This document shows, in pieces, positions 50,878 to 59,070 of a stretch of DNA of 64,000 nucleotides (its first letter is position 1; each line of letters opens with the position of its first letter). A program made the position numbers and the translations under genes. The notes beneath the pieces are model-generated. The model was not told the origin of the DNA and ran no database searches. It was given only the letters and a program-made list of their open reading frames with translations. This DNA comes from Bacillaceae bacterium SAS-127 (GTDB lineage: Bacteria; Bacillota; Bacilli; Bacillales; Domibacillaceae): assembly GCA_002261155.1 (NCBI GenBank), contig NKXN01000023.1, forward strand, positions 62,001-126,000, given 5' to 3'.

Positions 50878-51507
50878 CTACATGATCACGCTCAAAGCAA
50901 TCAAATATTGTGCTAAATAGTATGTAATCATCACATAATAATGAGCGGTACGAAATCGTTTATGGAATTGATCGTAGGCTAGGATGGCGTCAGAGATAAG
51001 AAAAGACAAAGATCCGATGATCGCCCATTGGCTGCCCGTCGAATACGATTGAGTGAACATGAAACCAATAACCGCAATATACATCATGACACCGATTGGT
51101 AAAAGAAGATTGCCTTCTTTCTTCAAGCTAGGGTACAAAAAGCTGTAATAAAAAATGCCAAAAAGGCCAAGGGGGACGATGATGCGCCAGTCAACCGTAA
51201 AGTGACTTAAGCCATTCGTGAACGCTACAATGTAACAAATATGGGCGATCAAGAAAGACGTTAACCCTTGCAAAAACTTATTGCTCGGTAGCATTAAAAA
51301 AATATCGCCACCGACGGAAAATAATAGTCCGATGATGATCCAAGTAATATAGAATGTAGGCTCCTTTAACCCGGTACTTGCTAACAAAATAATGAATACC
51401 ATCGTCCCTGGCTTTAATACATATTTCCAAAATGAAGATTCCGCTTTAACCGCAAAAAGGTAAGCGATCCCCGAAATAAAAATGATGGCACTTAACCAAT
51501 AAATCAA
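50878..51507 (-). CDS. YhhN/lysoplasmalogenase-like membrane protein
   Basis: The 209-residue protein has about eight membrane helices and the YhhN-family landmarks YVLKPGTMVFIILLA, FSVGGDIFLMLP and FLISDAILAYDQF (conserved Asp residues). Family members hydrolyse the vinyl-ether bond of lysoplasmalogens, although bacterial roles are poorly defined. It is a single gene with AGGAGG upstream. Confidence 0.82.
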   Translation of the reverse strand: MIYWLSAIIFISGIAYLFAVKAESSFWKYVLKPGTMVFIILLASTGLKEPTFYITWIIIGLLFSVGGDIFLMLPSNKFLQGLTSFLIAHICYIVAFTNGLSHFTVDWRIIVPLGLFGIFYYSFLYPSLKKEGNLLLPIGVMMYIAVIGFMFTQSYSTGSQWAIIGSLSFLISDAILAYDQFHKRFRTAHYYVMITYYLAQYLIALSVIM

Positions 51508-51663
51508 TTTTTGTTCCTCCTGTAGAATATATCTATTTTACGTTAATTTACCAATATGGTGTTGGAAAGTCTATCGTTATTTGCTAAACGAAGGAAAAGA
51601 ACACCTTTTCCGAATAAAAGATATCAATAGGAGCCATAGTAAGGGGAAAAGGAGGGGTGTTTC

Positions 51664-51930
51664 GTGGACGATCATACAAAAATGAGCTGGAAAAATGAAA
51701 ATGTTATTTCGCAATTACGGAATTCTATTGAACATGCGACCACAGCGGTAGGGCAAGCACAATCGCATCCGACCGAGCAATTAATTCAACAGGCGAGAAA
51801 CATGATTGAACGAGCAGACAATGCACTCATGAATGCGGTTCAAAATAGTCCCCATCAAGAGCCGGTGCAGCAACTGCAACAGCAATTGAATCAAAATAAA
51901 GAGCGACTCTATCGACTAATGGACATTTAA
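51664..51930 (+). CDS. Small helical protein, DUF2564-like
   Basis: The 88-residue, Gln-rich all-helical protein starts at a GTG with AAAAGGAGGGG upstream. Its composition (ISQLRNSIEHATTAVGQAQ, ARNMIERADNALMNA) resembles DUF2564 proteins of Bacillus, which have no known role. The family assignment is tentative. Confidence 0.6.
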   Translation: MDDHTKMSWKNENVISQLRNSIEHATTAVGQAQSHPTEQLIQQARNMIERADNALMNAVQNSPHQEPVQQLQQQLNQNKERLYRLMDI

Positions 51931-51938
51931 ACATATGA

Positions 51939-51970
51939 AAAAACCAGGCGCCTCAAACGGTGCCTGGTTA
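51939..51970. terminator. Bidirectional terminator
   Basis: AACCAGGCGCC pairs with GGTGCCTGGTT between convergent genes. Confidence 0.8.
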
Positions 51971-52264
51971 CCAAAGTGGTTCTTCTTGATTGCTTAGTTC
52001 ATAGAGAGTCGGCATGATAACGGCTACAATCAGGAATGTGAGTAATTCAAGTATTATAATGGTGGAAGCGGATACCTCGATGGCTGATAAAAGGATCCAG
52101 ATCAACGGAAGCAAAGCAACTAGGCTAACTTTTCTTCGTGATTTTGCAGTGATAAATTGATGGTGCTGACAATGAGGGCAGATCATATGATTTTTGAACG
52201 TAAACAGCTTTTTAAAGGTGTACATCCAACTCCAAGTTTGCTGACAATGTTGGCAAACAGGCAT
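51968..52264 (-). CDS. Zinc-finger membrane protein, TIGR04104-like
   Basis: The 98-residue protein starts MPVCQHCQQTWSWMYTFKK and continues with MICPHCQHHQF: two CxxC pairs forming a zinc ribbon, then two membrane helices. This fits the TIGR04104 family of cxxC-type putative zinc-binding proteins in Bacilli. The ATG at 52264 follows AAGGAGGA; the longer frame to 52342 lacks a ribosome site. Function unknown. Confidence 0.72.
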   Translation of the reverse strand: MPVCQHCQQTWSWMYTFKKLFTFKNHMICPHCQHHQFITAKSRRKVSLVALLPLIWILLSAIEVSASTIIILELLTFLIVAVIMPTLYELSNQEEPLW

Positions 52265-52281
52265 ATCATTTTCCTCCTTAG

Positions 52282-52839
52282 TTAAAAAAAATAAGTCGTG
52301 CAGTTCCAGTGTGTTCGGCTTGTCTTTGTTTTGCTTTTCCATCCGGCTTTCTCTAGTTCATGAGCGGTCAGGCGATTAAAAAATCCATGTCCGACTAATA
52401 GGATGGTCTCATATTTAGTGGCATAATGAATTAATTGTGCACTTGCTTCTTTCGCTCTTTTTTTCGCTTGTAGCAAAGATTCAGTTTGCGAAGAATAACC
52501 CAACAACCAACAACTTCTTAATAGGATTGACCATAAAGCTGGAGGTGCTTTTATTTTAGTTAAAGAAAGACGAGGCATTCCTACTTCACGAAAAAGAGGG
52601 CTCGACACAATATTCGTTTGAGGATTCAGTAGATGAGCGGAATGGATCGCCCTTGTTAAATCGCTAGTGACGACCAATTTGGTATCAGCCATTTTTCTCT
52701 TCGTTTTTTCTGGAAAATTAGCTTCTGTGAATACCCCAGCAGCATCGTACTTTTTCACCCAATCTCCGAATTGAGAGCCATTGATCCATGTTCGATCTGT
52801 ATGGGTGAAGCGGCCGTGTCTTATTAAAGAAATCTCCAT
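52282..52839 (-). CDS. Histidine phosphatase superfamily protein
   Basis: The 185-residue protein has the LIRHGR catalytic motif at residues 5-10 (phospho-His), SDLTRAIHSA with the second Arg, and LLVGHGFFNRL with the distal His. Substrate unknown. It lies 17 bp upstream of the zinc-finger gene and 4 bp after the DUF4181-like gene, so the three are probably one operon. Confidence 0.85.
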   Translation of the reverse strand: MEISLIRHGRFTHTDRTWINGSQFGDWVKKYDAAGVFTEANFPEKTKRKMADTKLVVTSDLTRAIHSAHLLNPQTNIVSSPLFREVGMPRLSLTKIKAPPALWSILLRSCWLLGYSSQTESLLQAKKRAKEASAQLIHYATKYETILLVGHGFFNRLTAHELEKAGWKSKTKTSRTHWNCTTYFF

Positions 52840-52843
52840 ATTT

Positions 52844-53233
52844 TTATCCTTTCTCTAGTATGAAAGTAACCGGTAATAGCAGAAAGGTACAAAAGGCTAA
52901 AAAAAGGAGCGATAGTCGATAACGATTCGTTTCCCTCTCATATTTCCATTCGATGAAAGCGCGGATCAAATGCAACACGATGAGAAAAACGAGAGGAGAA
53001 TAAGCTAAAGTAGCTGATGGAATGCGTGATTCTTCTGGGAAATACAAAAACATCGTGCCAAAAATATAAACTAGCAACAGAGAGATTTCGATCACTTTAT
53101 GTTGTGTATTCACATAGTTGTAAAAGAACCCTTTCGTTTTAGGAATGTTATATTTTTTTGTTAACGCTTTTTGTACATAGTGTAAACTGATCGTCATAAC
53201 GATCAATAAGCTTAAGAAAAGAATAAATTGCAT
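52844..53233 (-). CDS. DUF4181-like membrane protein
   Basis: The 129-residue protein has four helices, with FFYNYVNTQHKVIEISLL and HLIRAFIEWKYERETNRY resembling DUF4181 proteins of Bacilli. Function unknown. It is the first gene of the small operon with the histidine phosphatase; AGGAGG lies just upstream. Confidence 0.68.
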   Translation of the reverse strand: MQFILFLSLLIVMTISLHYVQKALTKKYNIPKTKGFFYNYVNTQHKVIEISLLLVYIFGTMFLYFPEESRIPSATLAYSPLVFLIVLHLIRAFIEWKYERETNRYRLSLLFLAFCTFLLLPVTFILEKG

Positions 53234-53366
53234 GAAAGTCCTCCTAAATAATCCCTATACTATGATTATCCTATACTTCCTTATTTTTTACAAATGAAGC
53301 CTTTCTTTTTGAGATTATCTATCAATGTCTTATAATGAGAGAGAAGTAGAATAGGAGGGGATTTGT

Positions 53367-53822
53367 TTGGCAATGTGGGAGAGAGCAAATTTTATTCGAA
53401 CAGTGACGATTCAGGTGTTAGAGGCGATCGACGAAGCAAAATGGGATGTGCAACCAGAAGGTTTTGCGAACACGGTGAAATGGAATGCAGGTCATATGTA
53501 TGTGTCGATGGAATGGTTTTTAAAAGAAGCTGATTCGAGTTACGAATCAGATGTAGCAAAATATGCGCCGTTTTTCGCGCCAGGGACGAAGCCGGCTGAT
53601 TGGTCAGAAAATCCAGCTTCTAAAGAGGAGATCATTGGCTTATTGAAAGGGCAAATGGAGCGCGTTCAAGCACATTTCGCCAATCGCTTAGCAGATGAAG
53701 CTGCCAAGGAAGTAAAAATTGGGCCACTTGGACTGACAAGCATTGACGATATTCTGAACTTCGCTTTGTTCCATGAAGGACTTCACCTTGGAACGATTCA
53801 ATCTCAAATGAAAATAGTGTAA
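53367..53822 (+). CDS. DinB family protein
   Basis: The 151-residue four-helix DinB/YfiT-like protein has the expected metal-ligand histidines in NAGHMYVSMEWF and HEGLHLGTIQSQ. Members include thiol-dependent transferases and DNA-damage-induced proteins. A TTG at 53367 lies 6 bp after AGGAGGGG; the ATG at 53373 is an alternative. Confidence 0.87.
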   Translation: MAMWERANFIRTVTIQVLEAIDEAKWDVQPEGFANTVKWNAGHMYVSMEWFLKEADSSYESDVAKYAPFFAPGTKPADWSENPASKEEIIGLLKGQMERVQAHFANRLADEAAKEVKIGPLGLTSIDDILNFALFHEGLHLGTIQSQMKIV

Positions 53823-53827
53823 AGATA

Positions 53828-53856
53828 GAAGGTTGCCTGAGGGCAGCCTTTTTTAT
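53828..53856 (+). terminator. Terminator after dinB-like gene
   Basis: GAAGGTTGCC...GGCAGCCTTTTTT forms a hairpin (AGGTTGCC/GGCAGCCT) followed by Ts. Confidence 0.78.
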
Positions 53857-53908
53857 TAGCTAAATTTTTCTCTCTATGTCAAAATAAAAGGACTAGGAGG
53901 AGAAACCT

Positions 53909-54226
53909 ATGAGAGCGAATCAAGTGTTATCATCATTATGTTATTTTAGTATCTTTTTTGCCCCGTTTTTATTTCCGATTATTGTCTACTTTGTTGCCGA
54001 TGAAGAGGTAAAGAGTCATGCAAAAAGTGCCTTTTGGTCGCATGTGATTCCTTTTCTTGTATTAGTAGTAGGAATAATACTTTCTGGTGTACTGGGAATC
54101 GGTACACAAGGAGAAATTGCCGTGGGAATTGGAATTGTTGTGACGTATGGTATTTTTGCGTTGATTGGATTGTGTTTTTTCATTTGGAATATCGTTAAAG
54201 GAATTAAAGTCCTGCTTGGAGATTAA
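53909..54226 (+). CDS. DUF4870 membrane protein
   Basis: The 105-residue protein has three membrane helices and the DUF4870 features FFAPFLFPIIVYFVADEE, VKSHAKSAFWSHV and a C-terminal NIVKGIKVLLGD. Function unknown. AGGAGGAG precedes the ATG. Confidence 0.8.
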   Translation: MRANQVLSSLCYFSIFFAPFLFPIIVYFVADEEVKSHAKSAFWSHVIPFLVLVVGIILSGVLGIGTQGEIAVGIGIVVTYGIFALIGLCFFIWNIVKGIKVLLGD

Positions 54227-54322
54227 ATCGAGTTGTTTCGTATAAAACCACTAAATATGGACAATACTAAGCGAGCAAGTAAAATTGCAATTTCGTGAAT
54301 GATATTAGGAGGCAACAAAGCA

Positions 54323-54523
54323 ATGGAACGTGGGAAAGTAAAATGGTTTAACAGTGAAAAAGGCTTCGGCTTCATCGAGCGCGAAGGTGGCGAAGATGTA
54401 TTTGTTCACTTCTCAGCGATTCAAGGAGAAGGATACAAATCGTTGAACGAAGGGGAAGAAGTAACATTTGACATCGAAAATGGTCAACGTGGACCACAAG
54501 CCACAAATGTGAACAGAGCCTAA
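54323..54523 (+). CDS. Cold shock protein
   Basis: The 66-residue CSD protein has RNP1 KGFGFIE and RNP2 VFVHFSAI. The start at 54323 follows TTAGGAGGC. It is an RNA chaperone homologous to CspB/CspD. Terminator directly after. Confidence 0.95.
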   Translation: MERGKVKWFNSEKGFGFIEREGGEDVFVHFSAIQGEGYKSLNEGEEVTFDIENGQRGPQATNVNRA

Positions 54524-54528
54524 AACAC

Positions 54529-54562
54529 AAAAAGCAGACTCCAATGGTGAGTCTGCTTTTTT
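54529..54562. terminator. Terminator after csp gene
   Basis: AAAAGCAGACTC and GAGTCTGCTTTT flank a short loop. The convergent XRE/cupin gene also ends here. Confidence 0.88.
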
Positions 54563-54568
54563 ATGGCG

Positions 54569-55129
54569 TTAAAAAATCTCTTCTGTTTGTTTGTGCGTAT
54601 CTGTTGCAATGGCCATGAGGATGATGGCTGGTATATCGCCGATATTTTTGACGAAGTGGGGGACGCTCGCATTCCAGCTGAAGGAATCCCCGGCTTGTAA
54701 AGTGAAGGAGTCTTCCCCTTGCTCGGCAAGAACGGTTCCTTTTAGAACGAGATGAATTTCTTCACCTTCATGAGCATGAGCTTCTCCATTAGATCCTCCG
54801 GGTGGAAGTTCGACTTGCACCATCCGTAGTCCACGGGTGAAATTAATATGCTCGACTAGCAGGTCTTCCTCTTTAAGGATCGTTTGATTTCTTGCCTCTT
54901 TTCGAATGACGCGCATATGCTGTTTTTTCTCCAGAAAAAAATAAGCTAAAGGAACGTCCAATACGCTAGCAATCGTTTGTAAGGTGCTAATCGAAGGGGA
55001 TGTATGATTGTTTTCAATATTGCTAATAAATCCTTTAGAAAGGCCAGTTTCTTCACACATTTGGGCAATCGTCATTTGTTTTTTTTTACGGACAGCCCGA
55101 ATTTTTGCTCCAATATCCATGTTACTCAC
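54569..55129 (-). CDS. XRE-cupin transcriptional regulator
   Basis: The 186-residue protein has an HTH_3 domain (MTIAQMCEETGLSKGFISNIEN, about residues 19-40) and a C-terminal cupin (HAHEGEEIHLVLKGTV, GDSFSWNASVPH). Such regulators usually sense a small metabolite and control a nearby catabolic gene. It is divergent from a LigB-type dioxygenase; identical 11-bp sites lie near both starts. Confidence 0.9.
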   Translation of the reverse strand: MSNMDIGAKIRAVRKKKQMTIAQMCEETGLSKGFISNIENNHTSPSISTLQTIASVLDVPLAYFFLEKKQHMRVIRKEARNQTILKEEDLLVEHINFTRGLRMVQVELPPGGSNGEAHAHEGEEIHLVLKGTVLAEQGEDSFTLQAGDSFSWNASVPHFVKNIGDIPAIILMAIATDTHKQTEEIF

Positions 55130-55145
55130 TCCTGAAAGTTTCTTT

Positions 55146-55156
55146 TGAGAAAACTT
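55146..55156. promoter_or_regulatory. Operator candidate, copy 1
   Basis: TGAGAAAACTT just upstream of the XRE-cupin start; the identical 11-mer recurs at 55232. Confidence 0.5.
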
Positions 55157-55180
55157 ATTTTCATTATAGCAAACAAATCG

Positions 55181-55210
55181 TTGACAGGCTATGACTCAAA
55201 TTGTTATTCT
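55181..55210 (+). promoter_or_regulatory. Promoter of the LigB-type dioxygenase gene
   Basis: TTGACA (55181-55186) and TATTCT (55205-55210) with 18 bp between. The second 11-bp site lies downstream of the -10. Confidence 0.6.
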
Positions 55211-55231
55211 ATAAGTGAAAAAATATTCATA

Positions 55232-55242
55232 TGAGAAAACTT
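55232..55242. promoter_or_regulatory. Operator candidate, copy 2
   Basis: TGAGAAAACTT between the -10 and the ribosome site AGGAGGGA of the dioxygenase gene, a repressing position. Confidence 0.5.
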
Positions 55243-55261
55243 TTTTTTAGGAGGGATTGCA

Positions 55262-56026
55262 ATGATGCCAGCATTGTTTTTGCCACACGGATCACCGATG
55301 ATTGCGATAGAAGATACGGATTATACTCGATTTTTAAGAAAGCTAGGGGAGAGCTTAAAGCCGAAAGCGATCGTGTTATTTACCGCTCATTGGGAAAGTG
55401 CTGTCATGCAAATTTCGTCTCGTGATGATGAATTTGAAACGATTTATGATTTTGGTGGGTTTCCACCAGCTCTTTATGAAGTGACATATCCAGCGAAAGG
55501 ATCAACAGCTGTCGCTAAGCAATTACAGGAACGTTTCCAAGCACATGCGATTGAATCACAACTGGATACGAAGCGTGGATTAGATCATGGAACTTGGACG
55601 TTATTAACTCATTTATTCCCGAATGTCGATGTGCCAGTGGTGCAAGTATCGGTTCACCCATTTTTGCCGCCGGAGGAACAAATTCGAATTGGTGAAGCGG
55701 TCAAAGGGCTTGGTGCGGAAGATATTTTAGTGATTGGTAGCGGTGTAACCGTTCATAATTTACGCTTGCTAAACTGGGGGCAGAAAACACCAGAAGACTG
55801 GGCTGTACAGTTTGACGATTGGTTGTTAGAACAACTTGACGCTGGTAAAATCGCTAATTTAACTCAATATAAGCAGCTAGCCCCATTTGCTAATCAAGCC
55901 GTTCCGAGAGAAGAACACTTTGTGCCATTTTTCATCGCTTTAGGTGCAGGCAACGAAAGTGAGCCGAAAGTATTATTCCGTGACTATGATTTAGGGACAC
56001 TTAGCTATATGGCATTACAATTTTAA
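55262..56026 (+). CDS. DODA/LigB-type extradiol ring-opening dioxygenase
   Basis: The 254-residue protein has the DODA-family metal ligands in FLPHGSPMIAIE and FTAHWES, plus RGLDHGTWTLL and GSGVTVHNLR. Members open catechol-type rings with non-haem iron or zinc; YgiD-like and Bacillus homologues have loosely defined substrates. Probably controlled by the divergent XRE-cupin protein. Confidence 0.87.
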   Translation: MMPALFLPHGSPMIAIEDTDYTRFLRKLGESLKPKAIVLFTAHWESAVMQISSRDDEFETIYDFGGFPPALYEVTYPAKGSTAVAKQLQERFQAHAIESQLDTKRGLDHGTWTLLTHLFPNVDVPVVQVSVHPFLPPEEQIRIGEAVKGLGAEDILVIGSGVTVHNLRLLNWGQKTPEDWAVQFDDWLLEQLDAGKIANLTQYKQLAPFANQAVPREEHFVPFFIALGAGNESEPKVLFRDYDLGTLSYMALQF

Positions 56027-56027
56027 C

Positions 56028-56056
56028 CTTCTGATTTGGTTCAGAAGGTTTTTTCT
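56028..56056 (+). terminator. Terminator after the dioxygenase gene
   Basis: AACCTTCTGA pairs with TCAGAAGGTT, followed by Ts. Confidence 0.85.
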
Positions 56057-56094
56057 TTGGGGGTATTCAGTTCAAAAAGATAGAGGATTAAGCA

Positions 56095-56125
56095 AAACCC
56101 CGCTCGGAATGCTTCGAACGGGGAA
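56095..56125 (-). terminator. Terminator of the sigma/anti-sigma operon
   Basis: CCCCG and CGGGG arms with a TCG/CGA-like extension around GAATGCT, flanked by A/T. Confidence 0.65.
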
Positions 56126-56129
56126 AGTA

Positions 56130-57272
56130 TCACTTTTGCAGTTCTACTTCAAATGCGTCATCTGTCAAAAGTTCATCGCTTTCAGTGCCAAACAAGTTTG
56201 GCGTAATCTTGATTTTTTCGATATTACTTTCTAAAGGAACCTCTCTAGTCATTTTAGAGAGTGTGTCTGTACCGTCTCCTGTGCTACTTCCGTTTAAAGC
56301 TTTTCCTTGTTCATCTTTTACTTGTAGATCAATGAAGTTATCCATTTCATTTCCTTTCGTATATTCAAACGTGTAGTGAATTTTTAATGAAACAGGGGAC
56401 ATACGTGCTTCTTTAATGTTGAGAATACCTTCAACGTTTTCCTCTTTAACGTGAATTTTTTTATTGATAGGATAGATATTTGTATCTGACTTCATATTCT
56501 GTGCGTTGACTGTCGTTTGGAAAGCCCAATTTCCTTTAATTTGTTCAAATGAGGCGTCGTCAGAGAACAGACCGTTCTTTTTTTCATATTCCATCGCATT
56601 AAAAGCAATTTGAACGTCATGGTCTTGACTAGCATTCATAATCGTATCAAGGACTTCGGAATTGTCTTTATCATTGAAGCCATCTCCGTCTGTATCGACG
56701 CCGCTAAAATCAACAGAATATAATAAATCCCAATTATCATCCTTTTTATCGTCCAATTCTGAACTATACGTTGCACTTCCAGCAGAATCGTTAAATGTTA
56801 CATCCCCTATTTGAAGAGTCAAGTTTTTCGGGAAAATAGGGAAGTCTTCATTGGCTTCTAATGCTTTCATGTCTACCTGTTCAGCATTGATGTTTAAATT
56901 CATAAGGAGCTGCCCGTCGTCGAGTAGTACTTCATTTAATGTAACAGCAATATTTTGATCCGTCGCGACTTGTCCGCTCGTTTGTTTATATTCTGTAAGT
57001 TGCTGGTCTGGTTTATTAAAAAATTGCTCGATTTGGTTTCCAGCTTTCGATAGAGAGGCCCATACGTGCTCGTTACTTAGCATAACAGGCCCGACCATGA
57101 CTAGAGCAACAGCGGCGGCAATTAAGCCTTTGCGAGTTTTCTTTTTGCGTGGCTGGATGCTTGTTTGAAACGTATGTAGCAGGCGATCTTTCTCGGCTTG
57201 GCTTAATTCGACTTCCTCATATTCATCTACATTGATTTGTGTTTCGTTTAATAAATCATACGGATTCTTCAT
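56130..57272 (-). CDS. DUF4179-type membrane anti-sigma factor candidate
   Basis: The 380-residue protein has a cytoplasmic N-terminal segment (about 1-45, with LSQAEKDRLLHTFQ), one membrane helix (about 49-64) and an extracytoplasmic region matching DUF4179/DUF5643-type proteins, including an Asp-rich DTDGDGFNDKDNSE loop that resembles a calcium-binding motif. It overlaps the ECF sigma gene by 4 bp, the standard sigma/anti-sigma arrangement. Signal unknown. Confidence 0.8.
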   Translation of the reverse strand: MKNPYDLLNETQINVDEYEEVELSQAEKDRLLHTFQTSIQPRKKKTRKGLIAAAVALVMVGPVMLSNEHVWASLSKAGNQIEQFFNKPDQQLTEYKQTSGQVATDQNIAVTLNEVLLDDGQLLMNLNINAEQVDMKALEANEDFPIFPKNLTLQIGDVTFNDSAGSATYSSELDDKKDDNWDLLYSVDFSGVDTDGDGFNDKDNSEVLDTIMNASQDHDVQIAFNAMEYEKKNGLFSDDASFEQIKGNWAFQTTVNAQNMKSDTNIYPINKKIHVKEENVEGILNIKEARMSPVSLKIHYTFEYTKGNEMDNFIDLQVKDEQGKALNGSSTGDGTDTLSKMTREVPLESNIEKIKITPNLFGTESDELLTDDAFEVELQK

Positions 57273-57793
57273 TGTTGCACCGCCTTTTTTATTTTTTTCC
57301 TTCCACGGGATAGACGATTGTATAGGTTATCGATGGTTGTGTGATGGGCGTCAGCAATCGTTTCTAATTCAATATCTTCTAAATAGTATTGTTTAAATAG
57401 TTCTCGATCTTTTTCATTCAAGTGACGAAGCAAATCTTCCACTTCCTCTTGTATTTCCTTTTGTAGGGAGGAGGGAGTGGCGAGTTGATATTCCACTTCT
57501 GCTAAGTTTAAGTTTGACTCGATTTTCATGTACTTCCGTTTGTAGTCGATCGCTTTATATTTCGCGATGGCTGCGACCCAGTTTTTAAATGAATTTTTCG
57601 TTTGATCAAAGCTACCGATATTGTTCCAAACGGCTAATAACACATCGTTAATGCATTCTTCTTCATACATCTCTATCTTTCCTAGATGCTTTCTCACGAT
57701 AGAGGTGATAAGCCCAGCATAGTGGTCGATAAGCAACTGTACGCCGACGTCTTTTTTGTGAGTGATCTGTTTTATGATGAACTCTTCATCCAT
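57269..57793 (-). CDS. ECF sigma-70 family factor
   Basis: The 174-residue protein has region 2 (YEEECINDVLLAVWNNIGSFDQ, KNSFKNWVAAIAKYKAIDYKRK) and region 4 (ETIADAHHTTIDNLYNRLSRGRKKIKK). It is cotranscribed with the anti-sigma gene. No promoter with a clear ECF AAC/CGT pattern was identified upstream, although a CGTATTA motif lies near 57830. Confidence 0.9.
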   Translation of the reverse strand: MDEEFIIKQITHKKDVGVQLLIDHYAGLITSIVRKHLGKIEMYEEECINDVLLAVWNNIGSFDQTKNSFKNWVAAIAKYKAIDYKRKYMKIESNLNLAEVEYQLATPSSLQKEIQEEVEDLLRHLNEKDRELFKQYYLEDIELETIADAHHTTIDNLYNRLSRGRKKIKKAVQQ

Positions 57794-57875
57794 TGATAGA
57801 CCGCCTTTCTAAAAGCATTTTCAATTATTAATACGAAGGTGACAAACATTTCCTATCATTTTTTAAAAAATATTA

Positions 57876-57905
57876 TTGACAATGATAATCAATATCAGTT
57901 ATAGT
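57876..57905 (+). promoter_or_regulatory. Fur-controlled promoter
   Basis: TTGACA (57876-57881) and TATAGT (57900-57905) are 18 bp apart, with Fur box TGATAATCAATATCA (57883-57897; 13 of 14 positions) filling the spacer. The next gene starts almost 300 bp downstream, beyond a structured element. Confidence 0.8.
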
Positions 57906-57931
57906 AAAAATGTGCTTAATTTACATTGAGT

Positions 57932-58170
57932 GGGACCGATCCCCCCCTCTTAAAATGATACATGATGCAAACACAAACATCCCTTATGTGTATAATTTTT
58001 TTCGGTCCCGCTCATATAAAGTGAAACTTCAATCCGTGGGGGGGTTCTTCATCCCCCACGGATTGTTAGTTGAACGGATCGGGCGTTTACAGGCTGTTGA
58101 TCTCCCCTCAACACGTCTGCGCTTCTTCTGCCGTGTTGAGGGGGAGTCTTACAGCCCGTTAATGCGGGAT
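57932..58170 (+). mobile_element. Structured, probably IS200/IS605-derived element (PATE or omega-RNA-like) or leader RNA
   Basis: The segment contains GGGACCGA/TCGGTCCC (57932 and 58002), a perfect 12-bp stem AATCCGTGGGGG/CCCCCACGGATT (58031-58064), a long hairpin with CTCCCCTCAACACG/CGTGTTGAGGGGGAG (58102-58146) extended by GGCTGT/ACAGCC, and a terminal CCCG/CGGG hairpin (58155-58168). GC content is above that of the surroundings. Subterminal hairpins without inverted-repeat ends fit an IS200/IS605-type derivative lacking tnpA/tnpB; a regulatory leader RNA is the alternative. No transposase gene is present. Confidence 0.5.
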
Positions 58171-58200
58171 AAATTTTTCAATGAAGAGAAGGTGAAAGTG

Positions 58201-58569
58201 ATGGCAAGTCAATTTGTTTTTGTTCGACCATATGAGCATCAAGTCGACTGTTTTTGTCCGGATCAATCTCATTGTCGAACGATTGAATTTCATAAAAAGG
58301 ATTCCTTAACCATCACAAGTGATAAACGGCATGTCGATGTGTTAGGCTGGTATTTTCTTGTCGGCAGAAATAATGAGGATTTTTTCTACATAAATATTGA
58401 GGATTTAGAGAATTTATATAAGAAAGGCTTTCTTTATTCAAAAGAGGATCTTGAGTTGAGATTGAATTATTTACAGTACAAAATTAATGAAGCATTAGAT
58501 CAGAGAAATGAAGAAGCGTTTCATTCTTTCTCTACACAATTACAACAGTTGACGGCAGCGACCGCATAA
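58201..58569 (+). CDS. Small protein with IDEAL-like C-terminus, Fur-box promoter upstream
   Basis: The 122-residue protein has an N-terminal half with CFCPDQSHC (four Cys/His that could bind metal) and the C-terminal helix KINEALDQRNEEAFHSFSTQ, which resembles the IDEAL domain of Bacillus proteins. The frame is open from 57910 through the structured element, but GAGAAGGTG and the ATG at 58201 mark the start. Promoter and Fur box lie about 300 bp upstream, apparently separated by the inserted element. Function unknown; the DNA suggests iron-regulated expression. Confidence 0.68.
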   Translation: MASQFVFVRPYEHQVDCFCPDQSHCRTIEFHKKDSLTITSDKRHVDVLGWYFLVGRNNEDFFYINIEDLENLYKKGFLYSKEDLELRLNYLQYKINEALDQRNEEAFHSFSTQLQQLTAATA

Positions 58570-58573
58570 CAAT

Positions 58574-58601
58574 AAAAAGCCTGGCGTGATGCCAGGCTTT
58601 A
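58574..58601. terminator. Bidirectional terminator
   Basis: AAAGCCTGGC and GCCAGGCTTT between convergent genes. Confidence 0.85.
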
Positions 58602-59009
58602 TTTATTCAGTTTGGATAATAATTTTTTTGCATCCCCTTTAAAAGTAAAAAGATGGATCTTGTTTTCGTCATCAAAGATGATGAGAAATGGTTCTTCTTC
58701 TTTGCTGATGACAACGATCACTTCATTCACCTTCGTGTTGACCCAGCGATTTTTCACTTGAACCTCAGGAGATAAAGGAATTTTTACCATCGTTCCTTCT
58801 TTCGGAATCGGCGATACTTTCCGATAAATATCCGTTATATGAGCTAAATAACTAGCTGCTTCCTTTTGAATAGAGGTATTGTTTGGAATGGTTTGGCTGA
58901 CCTTACCCTGTTCAATATTAAATACCTCAACTGAACGAGCTTTCTCGGCACTAACTGGAAAAGCAATCAACATTAACGTTAAAAAACAGGCAACCAATTT
59001 CTTTTTCAT
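58599..59009 (-). CDS. Small exported protein of unknown function
   Basis: The 136-residue protein has a classic signal peptide (cleavage near VSA-EKA at residue 21) and a mature part with alternating beta segments (NEVIVVISKEEEPFLIIFDDENKIHLF). No family recognised. AGGTG precedes the ATG. It lies downstream of the opuC operon on the same strand. Confidence 0.7.
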   Translation of the reverse strand: MKKKLVACFLTLMLIAFPVSAEKARSVEVFNIEQGKVSQTIPNNTSIQKEAASYLAHITDIYRKVSPIPKEGTMVKIPLSPEVQVKNRWVNTKVNEVIVVISKEEEPFLIIFDDENKIHLFTFKGDAKKLLSKLNK

Positions 59010-59042
59010 AGATCGTCACCTCATGATTACTATGTCCAATAT

Positions 59043-59070
59043 GGTGCCTGTCACTCCCCGAATTATGTCG
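59043..59070 (+). repeat. Dispersed repeat, copy 8
   Basis: GGTGCCTGTCACTCC then CCGAATTATGTCG. It overlaps the last two codons and stop of opuCD in the opposite orientation to that gene, yet has the same strand as all other copies. Confidence 0.85.

Noticed and set aside
51939-51970. GGTGCCTGGTT near 51959 as another copy of the dispersed repeat
   Set aside because: It shares only GGTGCCTG and is one arm of a terminator hairpin; the TTTTGTCGAAT half is missing.
57910-58200. N-terminal extension of the IDEAL-like protein through the hairpin element
   Set aside because: Translation of the structured element gives no recognisable domain, and a proper ribosome site occurs only before 58201.
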